From Ectobacillus sp042610425 (lineage in GTDB: Bacteria; Bacillota; Bacilli; Bacillales; Bacillaceae_G), in the NCBI RefSeq assembly GCF_042610425.1, contig NZ_JBGJZM010000002.1:506296-570295 (forward strand): 64,000 bases of DNA, written 5' to 3'. The translations under genes and the position numbers were made by a program. Under the pieces are notes generated by a model, which was not told the origin of the DNA, made no database searches, and saw only the letters and a program-made list of their open reading frames with translations. Below are positions 25,419 through 33,120 of this stretch, piece after piece (position 1 is the first letter of the stretch; each line of letters opens with the position of its first letter).

Positions 25419-25515
25419 CACCTTTTATAGACCGATATATAGAAAAAGAAAAAGAGCAATCATCCTCATCAAATGATTGCCCTTCTTTCTTATAAGCCAA
25501 ATGCCTTCTACTGTA
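25402..25515 (-). pseudogene. Degraded 3' end of a large serine recombinase gene (copy 2)
   Basis: The frame RRHLAYKKEGQSFDEDDCSF followed by SFSIYRSIK and a stop at 25402-25404 aligns with the C-termini of copies 1 and 4. The GAAGGGCAATCAT hairpin is partly decayed on one arm. Confidence 0.65.
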
Positions 25516-25551
25516 TTTTATAAACCTATGGTTATCTTTCGATTACTAGAC

Positions 25552-25704
25552 TTATTCATCCATCCAATCTCTATGAGCAGGATTATTTGGATCTACTATC
25601 ACACTACCGTTTTCATCAACTGGTAATGGTGTTGCATGTTTCAACATGTCATGAAGATTATCTAACTGTGAAGCTAAAGCACGTTTTGCAGCAAAGCTTT
25701 TCAT
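25552..25704 (-). CDS. DPNN-RDW small protein, truncated copy 3
   Basis: 50 residues: MKSFAAKRALASQLDNLHDM, then KHATPLPVDENGS and VDPNNPAHRDWMDE. It aligns with the C-terminal half of the protein at 21385-21639 (RALGARLNHFDEMF..PLPYDE..DPNNPAHRDWMED) but lacks the Arg-rich N-terminus, and no ribosome-binding site is seen at the ATG. It starts 14 nt after the stop of the small gene at 25718, so translation could be coupled; otherwise it is a truncated relic. Confidence 0.45.
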   Translation of the reverse strand: MKSFAAKRALASQLDNLHDMLKHATPLPVDENGSVIVDPNNPAHRDWMDE

Positions 25705-25717
25705 CAATTGCTTTTGC

Positions 25718-25846
25718 TTATGCTATTAAGCGTTTTAGATTGTTTAGTCCTTCTGATGGTTCAGAAGGTCCAGTTACCCAATTTAAAAAAGCTTGTCTTT
25801 CTTCTTCTGTATCAAACACAAATACAGTTGATCTCTTCATGAACAT
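25718..25846 (-). CDS. 42-residue hypothetical protein
   Basis: ATG 25846, 6 nt after AGGTGA, gives MFMKRSTVFVFDTEEERQAF then LNWVTGPSEPSEG and LNNLKRLIA. The composition is that of a small folded protein; the family is not recognised. It replaces the small membrane protein gene that precedes the other two DPNN-RDW copies, so the pair here has a different first member. Confidence 0.5.
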   Translation of the reverse strand: MFMKRSTVFVFDTEEERQAFLNWVTGPSEPSEGLNNLKRLIA

Positions 25847-25897
25847 TTTATATCACCTATCTTCGCATATTTAGTATTATCGTATCATTTACCTAGC

Positions 25898-26260
25898 TTA
25901 TAAGTTAATATATATACAAAATGAAGAAGGGCAATCATCCTCATCAGATGATTGCCCTTCTTTCTTTATATCTAAATGCTTAACTACTGCGTTATTCAAC
26001 TGTATTTGTATTTTATCAATCTTTCGGTTCTTTGAGATTGTTATTTGTTTAATCAATAATCATAATAGCGGTTTTCTCTGTTCCTTTGTAATAGTCTTTT
26101 TATAGCTATCAACAAAATTATTCATAACATTTTTGACAAGTTCAAATGATATGTTTTGCCTACTATCCCCCTTTAGTTGGGATTCTATGGGAACCAAACG
26201 TTCATCTAATAATTCCTCTTCCAGCTTTTTAAGCGGTCTACTAATAATAATTAATTCTTC
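25898..26260 (-). pseudogene. C-terminal remnant of a large serine recombinase (Ccr-like class; copy 1)
   Basis: A 121-codon frame, interrupted by one TGA, encodes RPLKKLEEELLDERLVPIE, then ISFELVKNVMNNFVDSYKKT, then ITKEQRKPLL-stop-LLIKQITISK and IDKIQIQLNNAVVKHLDIKK, ending SSFCIYINL. A coiled coil followed by an F-x-x-x-x-x-x-L/I-T-x-E-x-R-x-x-L/LI-x-x-I-x-I pattern is the C-terminal hallmark of large serine recombinases, the class containing CcrA/B/C. The catalytic N-terminal two thirds are missing: similarity stops 38 bp from the right att repeat. This is the best surviving trace of the enzyme that presumably inserted the island. Confidence 0.8.
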
Positions 26261-26298
26261 TTAATTATTCTATAGAAAAAGTTTGTTGTAGCATAAAA

Positions 26299-26326
26299 AC
26301 CTCATTTACTTATGGTACGGTTCACC
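26299..26326. repeat. Right att direct repeat of the island, inside the rlmH 3' end
   Basis: Identical to 18435-18462. Twenty-one of its 28 bp are the last seven codons' worth of rlmH (including stop) and the remainder is the adjoining intergenic sequence, so rlmH stays intact after insertion, as in SCC-carrying staphylococci. Confidence 0.9.
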
Positions 26327-26785
26327 CCGATTAATCCGATAAGCCCGGTACACCTGCTCCAGCAAAATCAATCGCATCAATTGGTGCGGAAACGTCATTT
26401 TTGAAAAAGATAGCTTCTCATTCGCCCGCTTTAATACGTCTTTACTAAGTCCAAGTGATCCGCCGATGACAAAGGTTATTTTGCTTGTCCCATATGTAGC
26501 GAGTTTGTCGATGGTTTCGGCGAGTTCTTCTGATGATTTCATGCTTCCTTCGATTGCTAGGGCGATGACATATGCGTCATCCGCGATTTTTTCTAGAATT
26601 CGTGTGCCTTCTTTTTCTTTTACGATTTCCATTTCTGCTTCGCTTAGGTTTTCTGGTGCTTTTTCATCAGATATCTCAAGTAAATCCATTTTTGCATATG
26701 CAGATAAACGTTTTTTATACTCATCAATTCCTTGTTTTAGGTATTTTTCTTTTAACTTTCCAACTGATACAATTGTGATATTCAC
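26306..26785 (-). CDS. rlmH: 23S rRNA (pseudouridine-1915-N3)-methyltransferase RlmH
   Basis: 159-residue SPOUT methyltransferase that modifies pseudouridine 1915 in helix 69 of 23S rRNA. The start NITIVSVGKLKEKYLKQGI, the SAM-site loop ITFVIGGSLGLSK, and the C-terminal LEQVYRAYRINRGEPYHK are diagnostic. This is the orthologue of staphylococcal orfX, the SCC integration gene; its final codons form the right att repeat of the island. Upstream lies a DnaA-box cluster (26812-26936). Confidence 0.96.
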   Translation of the reverse strand: MNITIVSVGKLKEKYLKQGIDEYKKRLSAYAKMDLLEISDEKAPENLSEAEMEIVKEKEGTRILEKIADDAYVIALAIEGSMKSSEELAETIDKLATYGTSKITFVIGGSLGLSKDVLKRANEKLSFSKMTFPHQLMRLILLEQVYRAYRINRGEPYHK

Positions 26786-26811
26786 AACACATTCACCTCT
26801 TTACAAACATC

Positions 26812-26936
26812 TTATCCACAGAAGTTATCAACATATCCACAGATTTCATCCACATATTGTGTAGGAATTTATGTTCGGCACCATATCTATTCCACGTTTT
26901 TTACGATATTCACAGCTTTTCACCTAGTTATCCACA
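26812..26936. promoter_or_regulatory. DnaA-box cluster between rlmH and htrC
   Basis: Two perfect consensus boxes TTATCCACA (26812-26820, 26928-26936) and three near matches (TTATCAACA 26825, ATATCCACA 26833, TCATCCACA 26846), all in the same orientation, in the rlmH upstream region about 28 kb from oriC. Density and uniform orientation resemble a regulatory DnaA-box cluster. Confidence 0.75.
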
Positions 26937-26977
26937 CTGTGAAGAATTTCTTTTCTTTCTGCTATACCCAGAAAAAA

Positions 26978-26999
26978 ACAGGAGAGATAGCTCTCCTGT
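26978..26999 (-). terminator. Terminator of the walR-htrC operon
   Basis: ACAGGAGAG (26978-26986) pairs with CTCTCCTGT (26991-26999) and is followed on the minus strand by TTTTTTTC. It begins only a few bases after the htrC stop. Confidence 0.9.
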
Positions 27000-27002
27000 G
27001 AA

Positions 27003-28208
27003 TTAGTAATTCCCGCTTTCCAGTGTAACCGTAATGGACTCCTGCTTTGTCCCTCTGTAGAAGGTCAGCCCCATTTTATCACCTATCTTCTTTTTGTACA
27101 GTAGCGTTCGAAATTCAGTGATATTATGAACGGGTTGTCCGTCTACGGCAACAATTACGTCATATTCCTTCATTCCACCCGTTACAGCTGGCGAAGGGCT
27201 TCGCATATCTAACACAGCCACACCATAGGTAACCGAGTCAGGCAATTGCAATGTCTTCTTCCAATAGTAACCGGGTATTTCATCAAGCGAGCGCAATTCT
27301 ACTCCTAAATAAGGTCGCTGCACTTTACCCGTTTTCTGTAGTTCATCAATAATCGGGATAGCCCTTGTGATCGGAATAGCGAGTCCAATTCCTTCGACAG
27401 ATTTTGCAGCAATTTTCATACTATTGATACCAATGAGTTGCCCGGCTGCGTTGATAAGGGCTCCTCCACTATTCCCCGGATTAATGGCGGCATCCGTCTG
27501 AAGTACCTCGACTTGCCAATCATAGTGACCGTCTTTATCTAAGTCCACAGGGACAATGCGTTCATTGGCAGAAATAATACCTTGCGTAACGGTTCCTGAA
27601 AAATCAAGCCCAAGTGGATTACCAATTGCAATTGCAGGCTCTCCGCGCTTTACCGTATTGCTATCGCCTAGCTCGATTACTTTGCTTGCATACTTTTCAT
27701 CCATTTGCAGTACCGCTAAGTCCATTACAATATCGCTACCTAGCAGCGTAACAGGTACTTTCTTCCCATCACTTAAACTTACTTCAATTCGGGTTGCTCC
27801 GTCTACTACATGATGATTGGTAACAACGTAGGCATTGCCATTTTCTTTTTTATAAATCACTCCAGAACCAGTTCCTGCCTCTGCATCGCTTTCAGAAAAG
27901 CTATCATGCTGAATATTAATGACACCGACAACGGCATCTGATGATTTATCAACTGCATCGACAAAGCCGGATCGGATGTCTACATTCACACCATTTTGGG
28001 ATTTCGGAGCCGCGGCAAGGTTACGATACTCACTCGCTTCCGTTTGCCCATTTTCTTGAATCCACCCCATACGTGTAAACGTAGGTACCATGAAGGCAAA
28101 CAATGTTGCACCTAACAGTAATCCGGCAACCCCAGAGAATATAACCTTTTTCTGTAGAAATCGGTTTCCAGTTCGCTCATTTGAATCATCTTCTTCAAAG
28201 AAAGACAT
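27003..28208 (-). CDS. htrC: Membrane-anchored HtrA-type serine protease (YyxA/HtrC)
   Basis: 401-residue S1C protease with quality-control functions at the outer face of the membrane. One N-terminal TM (VIFSGVAGLLLGATLFAFM, residues 22-40), the trypsin-like domain with the catalytic triad His133 (VVTNHHVVDGA), Asp163 (VMDLAVLQ) and Ser247 (NPGNSGGAL), and one PDZ domain (PYLGVELRSLDEIPGY; VTGGMKEYDVIVAVDGQPV). It is the last gene of the walRK-yycHIJ-htrC operon, as in other bacilli, and is followed by a strong terminator. Confidence 0.93.
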   Translation of the reverse strand: MSFFEEDDSNERTGNRFLQKKVIFSGVAGLLLGATLFAFMVPTFTRMGWIQENGQTEASEYRNLAAAPKSQNGVNVDIRSGFVDAVDKSSDAVVGVINIQHDSFSESDAEAGTGSGVIYKKENGNAYVVTNHHVVDGATRIEVSLSDGKKVPVTLLGSDIVMDLAVLQMDEKYASKVIELGDSNTVKRGEPAIAIGNPLGLDFSGTVTQGIISANERIVPVDLDKDGHYDWQVEVLQTDAAINPGNSGGALINAAGQLIGINSMKIAAKSVEGIGLAIPITRAIPIIDELQKTGKVQRPYLGVELRSLDEIPGYYWKKTLQLPDSVTYGVAVLDMRSPSPAVTGGMKEYDVIVAVDGQPVHNITEFRTLLYKKKIGDKMGLTFYRGTKQESITVTLESGNY

Positions 28209-28265
28209 ATGGTTTCACCTATCCTTTTCGCAAACATTTTTCTTATTGTTTACGAAAAGGATAGA

Positions 28266-29060
28266 TTATACGTATTGAATTTTTGTCGGTACATTTGGAT
28301 CTGTATCATGAAGGTAAAATTCATGTCCCACTGGCAAACCTTGTGATTCTAATACTTGTGAGACGGCCATTTGCGCCAGCTCTTTCATATTATTATCTTT
28401 ACTTAAATGTGCCAAGTACACATGCTTTGTATCATCAGTAATCACATCCGACATGGCAAGAGCTGCATCTTCGTTCGAAACATGCCCGACATCACTTAGT
28501 ATTCTTCGTTTAATATTCCAAGGATAATGGCCCATCCGAAGCATTTCTACGTCGTGATTGCTTTCAAAAACAAACACATTGGCTCCTTTAATAACACCCT
28601 TCATTCGATCACTTACATATCCTGTATCGGTAATCAGCGCTAATTTTCTACCTTCATGATGAAAGGTATAAAACATTGGTTCTGCCGCATCATGAGATAC
28701 TCCAAACGATTCTACTTCAATATCGCCGAATGATTGAACTGTTCCTGTTGAAAAAATGAATTTCTGTTCCATAGGAATGGTGCCAATATGGGATTCCATC
28801 GCTTTCCATGTTTTTTCATTGGCATAAATGGGTAGCTTATATTTACGTGCTACAACACCCAATCCCTTAATATGATCACTGTGCTCATGCGTTACTAAAA
28901 TTCCGGAAATATCAGAAAGACTAGCTTGTACTTGGTTCATTAGTGCTTCTGTCTGCTTTCCGCTCAGTCCCACATCTACTAATAACTTTTGTTTGTCGGT
29001 TCCTACATATAAAATATTGCCTGAACTTCCGCTAGCAAGAATGCTAAATTGTAAACTCAT
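28266..29060 (-). CDS. walJ: Metallo-beta-lactamase-fold protein YycJ (WalJ)
   Basis: 264-residue MBL-fold hydrolase of the YycJ family, linked in bacilli to cell-wall and replication coordination; 5'-3' exonuclease activity has been shown for YycJ. The metal-binding motif THEHSDHIKGL (H-x-H-x-D-H) and the ligands in ALITDTGYVSD and FVFESNHDVEML are present, with the C-terminal YLAHLSKDNN. Its start overlaps the yycI stop by 4 nt (translational coupling). Confidence 0.92.
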   Translation of the reverse strand: MSLQFSILASGSSGNILYVGTDKQKLLVDVGLSGKQTEALMNQVQASLSDISGILVTHEHSDHIKGLGVVARKYKLPIYANEKTWKAMESHIGTIPMEQKFIFSTGTVQSFGDIEVESFGVSHDAAEPMFYTFHHEGRKLALITDTGYVSDRMKGVIKGANVFVFESNHDVEMLRMGHYPWNIKRRILSDVGHVSNEDAALAMSDVITDDTKHVYLAHLSKDNNMKELAQMAVSQVLESQGLPVGHEFYLHDTDPNVPTKIQYV

Positions 29061-29872
29061 TTTACTTCACTCCATTGCGTGCCGTCCTTACCATTTTTAA
29101 TGACTTGTCCCTCAATTGCATTAACAAAATAATCACTTTCGTTGTTTACAACAAAGTGCCAGGTTGGTGCAATTACTTGAACACCTAAGGATGAAGGGAT
29201 GACGACTGTATAGTATCCGATTTCTACCTTTGTTATTTTACTTCCCGCTGCTATTTGGTTTTTTAGGTATAATGTTTCCAGGGCTTTTGCAGAAGTAATG
29301 ATATCCTCCTGTGTATTAGACCCTCCCATATCCGTTACATCACTTAGCATCGTTTGTGTATATGAAACAATTTCATTTTTATCATTTAAATCCACGACTA
29401 ATGCTGCATTTTTATTATAAAATATATTCTTCGTTTGATATTGCTGAAAAAAGTATATTTTCTTTTCTTTTTCATCTGTATTCCAATACTTATACTTTGC
29501 ACCATCTATCACATACGTCCGAAGAAACTCATCAAAATAATATCCTTTATCATTTTTCGGCAAAACTATAGGATCTTTGAATTTACTAATAATTGTATTG
29601 GAGTCACTTAAAGTAGCATATTGGTTTTTTAATGTACGCAGTTCCTCTTCTTTGAATTCTCTGCTTTTACCGGTAATATACGATTCTTTTGTCGGCTCCT
29701 TTGGTAAATTGGTGTAGGTAATTTTATCAGCTTCTAACCGATCATCTAAAGAAGTAACTGCCATCAGCTCCCACTGATTGCTCGTTCGTTTTTGAATAAA
29801 TTGAACGAGGAGGACCAGATCTAGGACAAAAAATGTAAGAATGAAAATTATCTTAATTTTGCTCCAATCCAA
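29057..29872 (-). CDS. yycI: WalK regulator YycI
   Basis: 271-residue membrane-anchored protein that with YycH forms a complex controlling the WalK kinase. N-terminal TM helix IKIIFILTFFVLDLVLLVQF, then an extracytoplasmic YycI domain with two repeated alpha/beta lobes (ITYTNLPKEPTKESYITGKS; PTWHFVVNNESDYFVNAIEG). It overlaps yycH by 20 nt and walJ by 4 nt, so the operon is tightly coupled. Length is normal for the family. Confidence 0.9.
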   Translation of the reverse strand: MDWSKIKIIFILTFFVLDLVLLVQFIQKRTSNQWELMAVTSLDDRLEADKITYTNLPKEPTKESYITGKSREFKEEELRTLKNQYATLSDSNTIISKFKDPIVLPKNDKGYYFDEFLRTYVIDGAKYKYWNTDEKEKKIYFFQQYQTKNIFYNKNAALVVDLNDKNEIVSYTQTMLSDVTDMGGSNTQEDIITSAKALETLYLKNQIAAGSKITKVEIGYYTVVIPSSLGVQVIAPTWHFVVNNESDYFVNAIEGQVIKNGKDGTQWSEVK

Positions 29873-31199
29873 CTAAAGCTCCTCCTCCATTGTTCTGGTT
29901 CCAATCTAATTTTTTATACGTGTTCCCATATGAAATGATCCATATCGGTTCTAAACGTACTGCACTTACTTGAACATTATTCGTGTTCGATTCCGGGTTC
30001 ATTTCATAACCAATTTGTATGTTGGTAATTTGATTCATATTTGCATCTTTCATTTTTTCTAAAAGAGAAATAACGGACGTTCCAGATGGTAATTCTGTTT
30101 TTTCATACTCCCCACGAAATGATAGCTTAAATAAGGGACGATTATATAGACTCGGCTCCTCATTTCCCCATACTTGCTGCAAAGTTGCCATTCCACTTGA
30201 GCTGAAAACGGGATAACTATTATCTGCATACAAACGAAACGTTGTTTTCCCTTCCCTTGCATTCATTGAATAAAAGTGATACGTATCTGACCATCCACCA
30301 TGATTATTCGTGTAGTCAATACTCTTTTGAACAAGTGTGCCATCATCATATATCGTATTTGTTATGGAAGGGTTCATATAGGTAAGCATTTGTGTCCCTT
30401 TTGAAATCCTCATCAGCCGCGTTCCGTCTGTGTACGAATCCTCAATTTCGGATGTGTCCTTCTTTACGTATCGCGTATCATTAAATAATGAATCTCGAAA
30501 TACATCTTCTTGTAATTTCGAGGTCACATAGAGCATGCGCGGCATTTCCACATTTTCCTTTGGCAAAAATATCGCATGGTTTTCATTAGTTGCATACTCC
30601 GTGTATTCTATTCCTGATTTTAATACGTATTGATCTCGTAAATTTTCTAAATCCTTTACAGAAATATTCTTTAAGGTCATTTCATATATCTTTTGTGTAT
30701 CGTAAGAAACGAAATACGTCTTTATGTCATCATCATGCATACCCTGAAATGAAATAACAATTCGATCAAAGCTATAATCACTTACGTTTTTTTCTTTTAT
30801 CGTTTGAACTTTTTTAATCGTATCAAACGGTATTTCAGTTGGAAACACAATTTCTAATTTATCCTTACCATGTACAAAGGAAAGAAATGCGTTCTTATCG
30901 ACTTTTGTTGAAATATCTTTAAAATCCTGAAATTCTCCTTTTTCTAACGCATTATACATCGCATTAACATAAGCACTCTGTTCTGTTGCAATATGTGTAT
31001 TTTCTTTATGATACAGAATACGATAAGGAGCGATTAGATTTGCAATTTCCTTTTTCGTCATAGTGGGAACATCTTGAATATATTTTTGACTTTGTACAGC
31101 ATTTAATGGTGGTTTGATTGTCCACAAACTATAGGTTAAAAACAAACTGATAACTACTAAATTAATAAGAATAGTGGTTTTGAAGGTTTCCGTATTCAT
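29853..31199 (-). CDS. yycH: WalK regulator YycH
   Basis: 448-residue extracytoplasmic regulator of WalK: an N-terminal TM (TTILINLVVISLFLTYSLW), then the YycH domains. In B. subtilis it acts through TM-TM contacts with YycI and WalK to restrain the kinase. The ATG at 31197-31199 overlaps the walK TGA (ATGA), which also fixes the true 3' end of walK despite the assembly fault inside that gene. Confidence 0.9.
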   Translation of the reverse strand: MNTETFKTTILINLVVISLFLTYSLWTIKPPLNAVQSQKYIQDVPTMTKKEIANLIAPYRILYHKENTHIATEQSAYVNAMYNALEKGEFQDFKDISTKVDKNAFLSFVHGKDKLEIVFPTEIPFDTIKKVQTIKEKNVSDYSFDRIVISFQGMHDDDIKTYFVSYDTQKIYEMTLKNISVKDLENLRDQYVLKSGIEYTEYATNENHAIFLPKENVEMPRMLYVTSKLQEDVFRDSLFNDTRYVKKDTSEIEDSYTDGTRLMRISKGTQMLTYMNPSITNTIYDDGTLVQKSIDYTNNHGGWSDTYHFYSMNAREGKTTFRLYADNSYPVFSSSGMATLQQVWGNEEPSLYNRPLFKLSFRGEYEKTELPSGTSVISLLEKMKDANMNQITNIQIGYEMNPESNTNNVQVSAVRLEPIWIISYGNTYKKLDWNQNNGGGALVGLEQN

Positions 31200-33117
31200 C
31201 CCCAGTCATCCTCATTTTCATTTTCTTTATCGATTAAAAGTGTGAAATAAATTGTCGTTCCTTTTCCTTCTTCACTCTTGGCCCAAATTTTACCCCCATG
31301 TGCCTCAATCATTTCTTTCGCTATAGCAAGGCCAAGACCTGTTCCACCCATTTTTCTTGATCGCGCTTTATCAACGCGATAAAACCGNCCTCAATCATTT
31401 CTTTCGCTATAGCAAGGCCAAGACCTGTTCCACCCATTTTTCTTGATCGCGCTTTATCAACGCGATAAAACCGATCAAAAATTTTATCTACATTTTCCTT
31501 TGGAATACCCATTCCTTGATCACTAATGCTGACTTCTAGCAAATCACCACGTTCACGAAGACGGTAGGTAACTGTTCCACCTTCTGGTGAGTATTTTAAG
31601 GCATTCGAAATAATGTTATACAATACCTGTGTAATTTTATCCTCGTCGATTTTAAGAAAACGTTCCTTTTTAGAAAACGCTCGCTTAAAGCTTACATTTT
31701 GATCCTTAGCCATTTCAAAGCGATCGATAATATTACTAAAGAATTCGGTAAAGTCAACCCAATCCTTCATAAGAACATATTCAGCGCTATCCATCTTGGA
31801 AAGCTGTAGAAGATCATTAACGAGTCGAATCATTCGTTCTGTTTCATCCTGTGCGACGGATAGAAAATTAGGGGCAATATTCGGATCCATCCACGCTCCG
31901 TCACTTAGCGCTTCTAAATAGCTGCGCATGGTCGTAAGTGGGGTTCGCAATTCGTGTGAAACATTTGCAACGAATTCTCTTCGTTCCCCGTTGATTTGCT
32001 CTTGTTCTGTGACATCATATAAAACGGCAATTAACCCGTTTGCCTTCCCCGTTTCCTTTTGAATAACAGAAAAGCTCGCACGTAGCATATACGTTTCATC
32101 TCGTGTACTAAAGTCTAGTAGAACCGAATCTGGCTCTTCAAATAAATTATCTAATGTATATTCATCTTGAATACCTAGTATTTCTAAAATGGGTTGATCC
32201 AAAGCTGTTTCACGTGAAACATTCAGCATTTTTTCGGCGGGATCATTTAACAAAATAATATATCCATTTCGATCCGTAGCAATAACACCATCGGTCATAT
32301 GAGATAGTACTGAGGTAAGTTTTCGTCGTTCACTCTCTGTTGAAGACCGCGCTTGCTGTAATTTTTTTGACAAGTTATTAAAGGCTAGTGTAAGCTGTCC
32401 AATTTCATCATATCCATACACTTTAACTTTTCGTGAAAAATTTCCTCTTGCCATTTCTAATGCCTGTTTGCGCATTTCGGAAATCGGTCTTGTAATTGTC
32501 TGTGCTAGAAAAATTCCAAGGAAAGCTGTGACTAGCAAAGCAATTACTGTACCGGTAGCAAAAATTTGATTGATATCTTTCATCTGAGCGTATACGCCTT
32601 CCATTGATGAAATCGAATAGATAACACCTTTTGTGCTTCCATTAACTTTCACAGGAACAGCTTTTACGTACATACGTTGCCCAGTTGTAGGGTCTACTTC
32701 AATTCGTTCATCCTCAGCACCGGAAATAAAGGTTCTCTTCACAAGTGGTTCTGTTGTTTTCTTTCCTTCAATTCCTTGATTATTCTGGTCTGAGGTCGCC
32801 ACAACGCGACTATTTTCATCTATAAAACGCACTTCCTTTACTTCATCCTTAGCGTTAGAGCTAAATTCCATCGTCAGTTTTTTTATAGCAACATCAATAG
32901 AATCAGATTTATCTCGTTCTTTCGTAAACTCTTGCTCTAAATTATAGGCTAATAAATCAGCTCGTTTTGTAATGGAAGACTGAAAATTTTTGACTAATTT
33001 ATCTTCTAACTGTTTTACGAAATAAATTCCTATAATTTGCATGGCAAGCAAGATGAGGAGCATATAAATTAAAACAAATTTTAAATGGATAGATTGAAAA
33101 AATCCTACCTTCTTCAT
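31196..33117 (-). CDS. walK: Cell-wall sensor histidine kinase WalK; frame broken by an assembly artefact
   Basis: Essential kinase that senses cell-wall state and phosphorylates WalR. TM1 (residues 12-34), extracytoplasmic PAS-like domain, TM2 (186-206), HAMP, cytosolic PAS, His388 in VANVSHELRTPLTTMRS, and the HATPase core (FDRFYRVDKARSRKMGGTGL). The frame breaks at base 31388, an N flanked by two identical 85-bp copies (31303-31387; 31389-31473). Removing one copy plus the N restores a 611-residue protein ending DKENENEDDWG, whose stop overlaps the yycH start. A perfect parS site lies within codons 299-304. Confidence 0.95.
31303..31473. repeat. 85-bp duplication around a single N (assembly join)
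   Basis: 31303-31387 and 31389-31473 are identical and separated by one N at 31388. The insertion of 86 bases shifts an essential gene's frame. This is the signature of two contigs with overlapping ends joined without merging the overlap; it is not biological. Confidence 0.95.
32206..32221. promoter_or_regulatory. parS site inside walK (perfect consensus)
   Basis: TGTTTCACGTGAAACA, a perfect 16-bp palindrome identical to the Bacillus parS consensus bound by Spo0J/ParB. It lies in the coding sequence of walK (Val-Ser-Arg-Glu-Thr), about 22.6 kb left of dnaA. Confidence 0.95.
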
Positions 33118-33120
33118 ACG

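Larger units (their letters stand above)
18435..26326. mobile_element. SCC-like island inserted at the 3' end of rlmH (no intact recombinase)
   Basis: Exact 28-bp direct repeats bound the region: 18435-18462 and 26299-26326. The right copy is the last codons and stop of rlmH and the following bases; the left copy carries the same codons without the gene. This is the integration geometry of staphylococcal cassette chromosome (SCC) elements, and the repeat contains CATAAGTAA, the core of the known SCC site. A 14-bp inverted repeat (TAAATGAGGTTTTT) lies at both ends (18473-18486; complement 26295-26308). The interior is AT-rich and gene-poor, and carries five degraded 3' ends of a large serine recombinase (the Ccr class) but no complete one. 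It therefore appears non-autonomous or decayed. Confidence 0.85.

Noticed and set aside
25587..25874. 95-residue plus-strand frame
   Set aside because: Antisense to two small minus-strand genes, one of which is a clear paralogue of a family in the island.
31303..31473. Biological tandem duplication in walK
   Set aside because: The N between identical copies and the frameshift in an essential gene point to a contig join.
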